Shown here: positions 58,914 to 64,000 of the stretch, piece by piece
How the letters are laid out: each line of letters begins with the position of its first letter
How positions within the stretch are numbered: position 1 is the first letter of the stretch
Assembly: GCF_009753715.1 (NCBI RefSeq)
Contig: NZ_WQMS01000002.1
Span: forward strand, 1-64,000
Length of the DNA: 64,000 bases
Direction of reading: 5' to 3'
Source: Sphingomonas horti
Lineage (GTDB): Bacteria; Pseudomonadota; Alphaproteobacteria; Sphingomonadales; Sphingomonadaceae
The notes under the pieces: model-generated
What the model was told of the DNA's origin: nothing
Databases searched by the model: none
What the model saw: only the letters and a program-made list of their open reading frames with translations
Made by a program: the position numbers and the translations under genes

Positions 58914-61223
58914 ATGGCGACGCGGGTCGCGGAACAGGAAGCTCCGGGTTGGAGAGAGGCAATCGCGCGCGGCTTCGCGCGAAGCTGGGCCGTGGCCGGC
59001 GCCATCGCGCTCGCCGCATTCGCGTTCCTGCTCGGCCTCGCGCTGGTCAGCTATCACCCCAGCGACGCGGCGCTCAACACCGCCGCCGGCGGCCCGGCGC
59101 AGAATTGGGTGGGCAGCGCCGGCGCCTGGGCATCGGACGTGCTGCTGTCCTTCTTCGGCCCCGCCGTCGGCCTGCTTCTCCCCCTGCTGCTGATCATGGC
59201 GCTTCGTTTATGGCACGATCGCTTCGTCGGACGGTGGAAGCGCAACATGCCGCTGGCGCTGATCGGGGTGATGCTGGTCGGCACAGCGCTCGCGCTGATC
59301 CGCGACACGGCCATCGCCGGGCTTCCCGGCGGCCTGGGCGGGGCTGCCGGCTATCTCGGCGCGCGGCTGGCGAGCGTCGGGCTGGATGCGATCGCGGACC
59401 CGGTCATTCGCTGGTGGGTGCAGTCGGCGATCATTTTTGTCGTCGCGCTCGGCGGGTTGATCCTCTGGGCGGTCGCGCTGGAGCTGGACGAGATCGAACG
59501 CGACTGGTTGTTCCGCCGCCGCGAAACAGACCCCGCCGACCGCCGCCCGGTCAAGGCGACAAGGGCGCCGAAACCCGTCGTCGAGAAGCGGCCGCGCGTC
59601 GAGGCCGACGACCGGCCGCCGCCGGTGATTTCAGTGCCTGGCGGAAAGAGCGCACCGCCGCCGAAGAAATCAGCCGCCGGCCCGGTGCAGACCAGCTTCG
59701 ACCTGCGAGACCGCTACACTTTGCCGCCGCTCGACCTGCTGAAGCCGGCGCCGCCGTCGACAGGCGGCCCGCTCGACAAGGCCGCGCTGGAGCGCAACGC
59801 GCGGCTGTTGGAAAGCGTGCTCGACGACTTCCACGTCAAGGGTTCGATCGTCGAGGTGCGTCCCGGCCCGGTCGTGACCATGTACGAGCTGGAACCTGCC
59901 GCCGGCATCAAGGCCAGCCGCGTGATCCAGCTGGCCGACGACATAGCCCGCAACATGTCGGCGCTGTCGGCGCGCGTCGCAACCATTCCCGGCCGCAGCG
60001 TGATCGGCATCGAGCTGCCGAACCAGGTCCGCGAGTCGGTCGTGCTGCACGAACTCGTCGGGTCGGATTCGTTCGAGGAGCAGGGCGGCGCGCTGCCGAT
60101 CATCCTGGGCAAGAACATCGCCGGCGATCCGGTCATCGCGGACCTAGCGCCGATGCCGCATCTGCTGGTCGCCGGCACCACCGGCTCGGGCAAGTCGGTC
60201 GGCCTCAATGCGATGATCCTGTCGCTGCTGTACCGGCTGACGCCCGACCAGTGCCGGATGATCATGATTGACCCGAAGATGCTGGAACTAAGCATCTACG
60301 ACGACATCCCGCACCTGCTCTCGCCGGTCGTGACCGATCCGCCCAAGGCGATCCGCGCGCTGCGCTGGGCAGTCGAGCAGATGGAGGAGCGCTACCGGAT
60401 GATGGCGTCGGTCAGCGTCCGCTCGCTCGCCAGCTTCAACGACAAGGTGCGGGTGGCGAAGGCCAAGGGCCAGCCGCTCGGCCGCCGCGTCCAGACCGGC
60501 TATGACGCGGAGACCGGCCAGCCGATCTACGAGGAAGAGCAGCTGAGCTTCGAGCCGCTGCCGCAGATCGTCGTGGTCGTCGACGAGCTCGCCGACCTGA
60601 TGATGACGGCGGGCAAGGAAGTCGAGTTCCTGATTCAGCGCCTGGCGCAGAAGGCGCGCGCGGCCGGCATCCATCTGATCATGGCGACGCAGCGCCCCTC
60701 GGTCGACGTCATCACCGGCGTGATCAAGGCGAACCTGCCGACCCGCATCTCGTTCCAGGTCACGTCGAAGATCGACAGTCGCACGATCCTTGGCGAGCAG
60801 GGCGCCGAGCAGCTGCTGGGCAAGGGCGACATGCTCTACATGCCCGGCGGCAAGCAGATCGTGCGCGTGCACGGGCCGTTCGTGTCCGACGACGAGGTCC
60901 GCGCGGTCGCCGACCATTGGCGCGCGCAGGGCAAGCCCGACTACATCCAGGCGGTCACCGAGGAACCCGAGGACGGCCAGTTCGAATTCGACGGCGCGCC
61001 CAAGGGCGACGACAGCCCCGAGGACCAGCTGTACCGCCGCGCCGTGCAGATCGTCGCGGAAAGCCAGAAGGCCTCGACCAGCTACGTCCAGCGCCAGCTC
61101 CGCGTCGGCTACAACAGCGCCGCGCGGCTGATCGAGCGCATGGAGCAGGAAGGCAAGGTGAGCCGTCCCGACCATGTCGGTCGCCGCGAAGTCCTGATCG
61201 ACACTACCGGCGAGCCGATCTAA
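58914..61223 (+). CDS. ftsK: DNA translocase FtsK
   Basis: A 769-residue protein. Four membrane segments are in the N-terminal 190 residues (IALAAFAFLLGLALVSYHP, LLSFFGPAVGLLLPLLLIMA, ALIGVMLVGTALALI, SAIIFVVALGGLILWAVAL). A basic, Pro-rich linker leads to the motor, with Walker A AGTTGSGKSVGLNAM and Walker B IVVVVDELADLMM. The C-terminal gamma winged helix (ASTSYVQRQLRVGYNSAARL) binds KOPS DNA. FtsK moves DNA and activates XerCD recombination at the division septum. Confidence 0.97.
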   Translation: MATRVAEQEAPGWREAIARGFARSWAVAGAIALAAFAFLLGLALVSYHPSDAALNTAAGGPAQNWVGSAGAWASDVLLSFFGPAVGLLLPLLLIMALRLWHDRFVGRWKRNMPLALIGVMLVGTALALIRDTAIAGLPGGLGGAAGYLGARLASVGLDAIADPVIRWWVQSAIIFVVALGGLILWAVALELDEIERDWLFRRRETDPADRRPVKATRAPKPVVEKRPRVEADDRPPPVISVPGGKSAPPPKKSAAGPVQTSFDLRDRYTLPPLDLLKPAPPSTGGPLDKAALERNARLLESVLDDFHVKGSIVEVRPGPVVTMYELEPAAGIKASRVIQLADDIARNMSALSARVATIPGRSVIGIELPNQVRESVVLHELVGSDSFEEQGGALPIILGKNIAGDPVIADLAPMPHLLVAGTTGSGKSVGLNAMILSLLYRLTPDQCRMIMIDPKMLELSIYDDIPHLLSPVVTDPPKAIRALRWAVEQMEERYRMMASVSVRSLASFNDKVRVAKAKGQPLGRRVQTGYDAETGQPIYEEEQLSFEPLPQIVVVVDELADLMMTAGKEVEFLIQRLAQKARAAGIHLIMATQRPSVDVITGVIKANLPTRISFQVTSKIDSRTILGEQGAEQLLGKGDMLYMPGGKQIVRVHGPFVSDDEVRAVADHWRAQGKPDYIQAVTEEPEDGQFEFDGAPKGDDSPEDQLYRRAVQIVAESQKASTSYVQRQLRVGYNSAARLIERMEQEGKVSRPDHVGRREVLIDTTGEPI

Positions 61224-61225
61224 GC

Positions 61226-61246
61226 CCCTCCCAGACAATGGGAGGG
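61226..61246. terminator. GC-rich hairpin after ftsK
   Basis: CCCTCCC, a 7-nt loop (AGACAAT), then GGGAGGG. It is between the ftsK stop (61223) and the next ATG (61250). The same composition recurs at 57586-57611. Confidence 0.6.
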
Positions 61247-61249
61247 ATC

Positions 61250-63175
61250 ATGCGGAAAGTCGTTCTCGCGGCCGCGCTGATGGCGTCGGCGGCGCTTGCT
61301 CAGGGCCAGGTTGCGCCCAAGCCGGAGGCACTGACGGCGGACGGAATTCCGCCGGTGCCGCAGGCATTGGTCGAGAAGACGCGGCCCTATCTCGAATTCC
61401 GCTCGGGCGTGTTCAACGGCTGGAATCCGCGGACCAAGTCGGCGCTGATCATCACTCGCTTCGGCAACACGCCGCAGCTGCACGAAGTCGCGAGCCCGCT
61501 GGGCATGCGCCGGCAGATCAGCTTCGAGGCGGACACGATCGCCGGCGCGACTGCCGCGCGCAATCGCGGTGATGTGGTCGTCGTGCAGAAGGATGTCGGC
61601 GGCAGCGAATTCTGGCAGCTCTACACGCTCGCCAACGGCCGGCTGACGCTGATCACCGACGGCAAGAGCCGCAACGAGCTGAACGCCTGGAGCCATGACG
61701 GGCGCTGGCTCGCCTACAGCTCGACGCGCCGGACGGGCACCGATTCCGACCTGTATGTGATCGACCCGCGAGATCCGAAGACCGACCGCATGGTCGCGGC
61801 GGTGAAAGGCGGCGGCTGGGGCATCGCGGATTTCGCGCCGGACGGGAAGACGGCCGTCGTGCTGAATTATATCTCGGTCAACAAGGTCGACCCCTATCTG
61901 CTCGACCTCGCCTCGGGCACGATGACGCCGATCGGCGACCACAAGCAGACGATCGCCTATGGGGAGGCGGAGTTCGCGCCCGACGGCACGCTTTGGGTGA
62001 CCTCCGACCAGGGCTCCGATTTCCAGCGCCTAGGCACGCTCGACCCGAAGAGCGGCCGCTTCACGCCGGTGGCCGCCGGCGAAAACTGGGACGTCGACAC
62101 GTTCGACATTGCGCCGGACGGCCGCTTCGTCGCCTATATCGTCAACGAAGCCGGGGTGAGCCGGCTGAAGCTGCTCGACACAGCCAGTAAGTCGGCGCGG
62201 ACCGTCACTGCGCTGCCGCAGGGCGTCGCCAGCACGCTGCAGGTGGCGCCGTGGGGCACGATCGGCCTGACCGTCAGCTCGGCGCGCGCATCGGCCGACA
62301 TGTATGCGGTCGATCCGCAGACGCTGGCCGTCACGCGCTGGACGCAGAGCGAGACCGGCGGCCTCGACGTCAGCGCCAATCGCGAGCCCGAGCTGGTCAA
62401 GGTCAAGAGCTTCGACGGGCTGGAGGTCTCCGGCTTCCTCTACCGCCCCGATCCGGCGAAATTCCCAGGCAAGCGGCCGCTGCTGGTCAACATCCATGGC
62501 GGACCCGAAGGCCAGTCACGGCCCGGGTTCCTCGGCCGCAACAATTATTATCTGAACGAGCTCGGCATCGCGATCTTCTACCCGAACGTCCGCGGCTCGA
62601 CAGGATTCGGCAAGACGTTCGTCGCGGCCGACAACGGGCCGTTCAAGCGCGAGGATTCGGTGAAGGACATCGGCGCGTTCCTGGACGTGCTGGCCAAGGA
62701 CCCGGCGCTCGATGCTGCCCATTTCGGCGTCACCGGCGGCTCCTATGGCGGTTATATGTGCTACGCCTCCGCGATCCGCTACGGCGATCGGTTCAAGGCA
62801 GCGAACTGCGTCGTCGCGATTTCCAACTTCGTCACCTTCCTGGAGAACACGCAAGGCTATCGCCGCGACCTGCGCCGGGTTGAATATGGCGACGAGCGCG
62901 ACGCCAGACAGCGCGCGCAGTTGCTCGCCATCTCTCCGTTGACTCATGTCGGCCAGCTGAAAATCCCGTTGTTTGTCGTCACCGGCGGGAACGATCCGCG
63001 CGTTCCGGCCTCGGAGGCGGAGCAGATGGTCGCGGCGGTCCGCAAGAACGGCCAGACCGCGTGGCACCTGCTCGCCGCCGACGAAGGCCATGGCTATTCC
63101 AAGAAAGCCAATCAGGATTATCAGATGTGGACCACGCTGATGTTCTGGGAGCGAAATCTGCTCGGGACGCGTTGA
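61250..63175 (+). CDS. Secreted S9 prolyl-oligopeptidase-family peptidase
   Basis: A 641-residue protein with signal peptide (MRKVVLAAALMASAALAQG). The N-terminal half is a beta-propeller region; the C-terminal alpha/beta hydrolase domain has a Ser nucleophile in GGSYGGYMCYA, Asp in GGNDPRVP and His in DEGHGYS. Such enzymes release dipeptides or act on short peptides. It begins just after the ftsK hairpin, and a LolA gene follows 63 nt after its stop. Confidence 0.93.
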   Translation: MRKVVLAAALMASAALAQGQVAPKPEALTADGIPPVPQALVEKTRPYLEFRSGVFNGWNPRTKSALIITRFGNTPQLHEVASPLGMRRQISFEADTIAGATAARNRGDVVVVQKDVGGSEFWQLYTLANGRLTLITDGKSRNELNAWSHDGRWLAYSSTRRTGTDSDLYVIDPRDPKTDRMVAAVKGGGWGIADFAPDGKTAVVLNYISVNKVDPYLLDLASGTMTPIGDHKQTIAYGEAEFAPDGTLWVTSDQGSDFQRLGTLDPKSGRFTPVAAGENWDVDTFDIAPDGRFVAYIVNEAGVSRLKLLDTASKSARTVTALPQGVASTLQVAPWGTIGLTVSSARASADMYAVDPQTLAVTRWTQSETGGLDVSANREPELVKVKSFDGLEVSGFLYRPDPAKFPGKRPLLVNIHGGPEGQSRPGFLGRNNYYLNELGIAIFYPNVRGSTGFGKTFVAADNGPFKREDSVKDIGAFLDVLAKDPALDAAHFGVTGGSYGGYMCYASAIRYGDRFKAANCVVAISNFVTFLENTQGYRRDLRRVEYGDERDARQRAQLLAISPLTHVGQLKIPLFVVTGGNDPRVPASEAEQMVAAVRKNGQTAWHLLAADEGHGYSKKANQDYQMWTTLMFWERNLLGTR

Positions 63176-63238
63176 CCGGGTTCAGTCCGCATTCAAGCGG
63201 CGAGACGTAGCGCCCGCCGCACATTCCCGGAGCCGTTC

Positions 63239-63850
63239 ATGTTCTTTCGCCCCGTTGCCGTTGCCCTGACGTCGCTTGCCCTCGCCGCGCCGGCCTATGC
63301 GCAGCCGAGCGTGATCCGCCGGGTCCAGGAACATCTGCGAGGCGTCCACACGATGACCGCGGATTTCATGCAGACCGATCGCAAGGGGAAGTCGCTCACC
63401 GGCAAGCTTTACCTGAAGCAGCCCGGCAAGATCCGCTTCCAGTACGAAGCCGGCGTGCCGATCCTGGTGGTGGGCGACGGGCGCGTGCTGAACTTCATCG
63501 ATTATCAGGTGAAGCAGGTTTCCAAATACCGGATCGGCGGCTCGCCGCTCGATATCCTGCTCAATCCGAAACGCGACCTGTCGCGGGTGGCAAAGGTCGT
63601 GCCGTCGGCCGCGCCGGGCGTCATCACCATTCTGGCGCGCGATCCGCGTCACCCGCAATTCGGATCGATCACCCTTGCCTTCACCGAGAAGGCGGATGCA
63701 CCCGGGGGGCTGCTGCTGGAAGGCTGGGTCGCGCTCGACGCGCAGAACAACCGCACCACGGTCCGGCTGTCGAACCAGAGGCTGAACGTTCCCGTCGCCG
63801 AAACGGTGTTTCAGTGGGACGATCCGCGCCCCGGCAAGAACCGCGACTGA
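63239..63850 (+). CDS. lolA: Outer-membrane lipoprotein carrier protein LolA
   Basis: A 203-residue periplasmic protein with signal peptide (MFFRPVAVALTSLALAAPAYAQ). Family pattern: VQEHLRGVHTMTADFMQTD, the GKLYLKQPGKIRFQYE stretch and ITLAFTEKADAPGGLLLEGW. LolA carries lipoproteins from LolCDE to the outer membrane. Length and position match intact members. Confidence 0.92.
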   Translation: MFFRPVAVALTSLALAAPAYAQPSVIRRVQEHLRGVHTMTADFMQTDRKGKSLTGKLYLKQPGKIRFQYEAGVPILVVGDGRVLNFIDYQVKQVSKYRIGGSPLDILLNPKRDLSRVAKVVPSAAPGVITILARDPRHPQFGSITLAFTEKADAPGGLLLEGWVALDAQNNRTTVRLSNQRLNVPVAETVFQWDDPRPGKNRD

Positions 63851-64000
63851 TCGTTCATCTTTGGGACAGGTTCGCCGGCCTAGGGCTCGCTCGGTGGAGA
63901 GGGGCTTTTGGCGGGATTTCCCCCTGTTGCCCGCCCGGAGAGCCCCCTCCCTCCAGCGTGACGAACGCTTGGTCGGCCCCCGCTCCAAGCCCCCGGAGCG

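Noticed and set aside
60288-61238. Long leftward frame opposite ftsK
   Set aside because: Antisense of a clear FtsK gene with no independent support.

Overview
The window is GC-rich and looks like the chromosome of a sphingomonad-like alphaproteobacterium. The best evidence is the housekeeping block at the right end (55.7-63.9 kb): tRNA-Gly, a CnoX/YbbN-type thioredoxin, a Lon-substrate-binding-domain protein, a Trm112-like peptide, a UbiH-family hydroxylase, FtsK, a secreted S9 peptidase and LolA. The FixJ-type response regulators fit this too. The taxon is inferred from gene content and style, not measured.

From 0.5 to about 45 kb the window is accessory DNA. It holds short regulator-plus-enzyme modules, many paralogues and several broken genes. 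Left to right: a DEDDh exonuclease with an MbcA/ParS-like gene, divergent from an ArsR regulator (0.5-2.6 kb); a TetR/LOG/SDR module (3.0-5.4 kb) with a 16-bp palindromic operator; an excisionase-like HTH gene, a MEDS protein and a decayed reductase (5.5-6.9 kb); a TetR/quinone oxidoreductase/MFS module (7.2-10.1 kb) with two matching operators; an enzyme cluster of alpha/beta hydrolases, cytochrome P460, Ohr, epoxide hydrolase, thioredoxin-like protein and SDR, ending in a large winged-helix ATPase regulator (10.3-19.5 kb); and a decayed patch (19.5-22.2 kb) with remnants of an ABC-F protein and an alpha/beta hydrolase around a candidate small RNA.

Two related two-component regions follow. 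At 23.7-27.6 kb there are two kinases, a lone receiver and a FixJ regulator. At 32.5-37.7 kb a kinase with about seven PAS domains is translationally linked to two FixJ regulators and another lone receiver. Between and after them (27.9-44.9 kb) are NmrA-like SDRs, an MBL-fold hydrolase, a beta-barrel outer-membrane protein, an SDR/LysR pair with a 19-bp palindrome, an HD protein, a cupin, a TMEM175-like pseudogene and an AhpD-like protein.

The most unusual region is 45.6-55.7 kb. A compact Tn7-like module (small ORF, tnsA, tnsB, tnsC, tniQ) runs directly up to the 3' end of tRNA-Gly(GCC). Beside it lie two convergent genes whose products look like highly diverged DDE-integrase-fold proteins lacking a complete catalytic triad, plus two small unknown genes, one possibly an RNase-H-like remnant. 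The spacer between the two groups carries two divergent TGTCA/ATCTGGAGA motifs that could be transposon ends or operators. No cargo boundary, target duplication or ACA terminus was found next to the tRNA, so the limits and activity of the element are unresolved.
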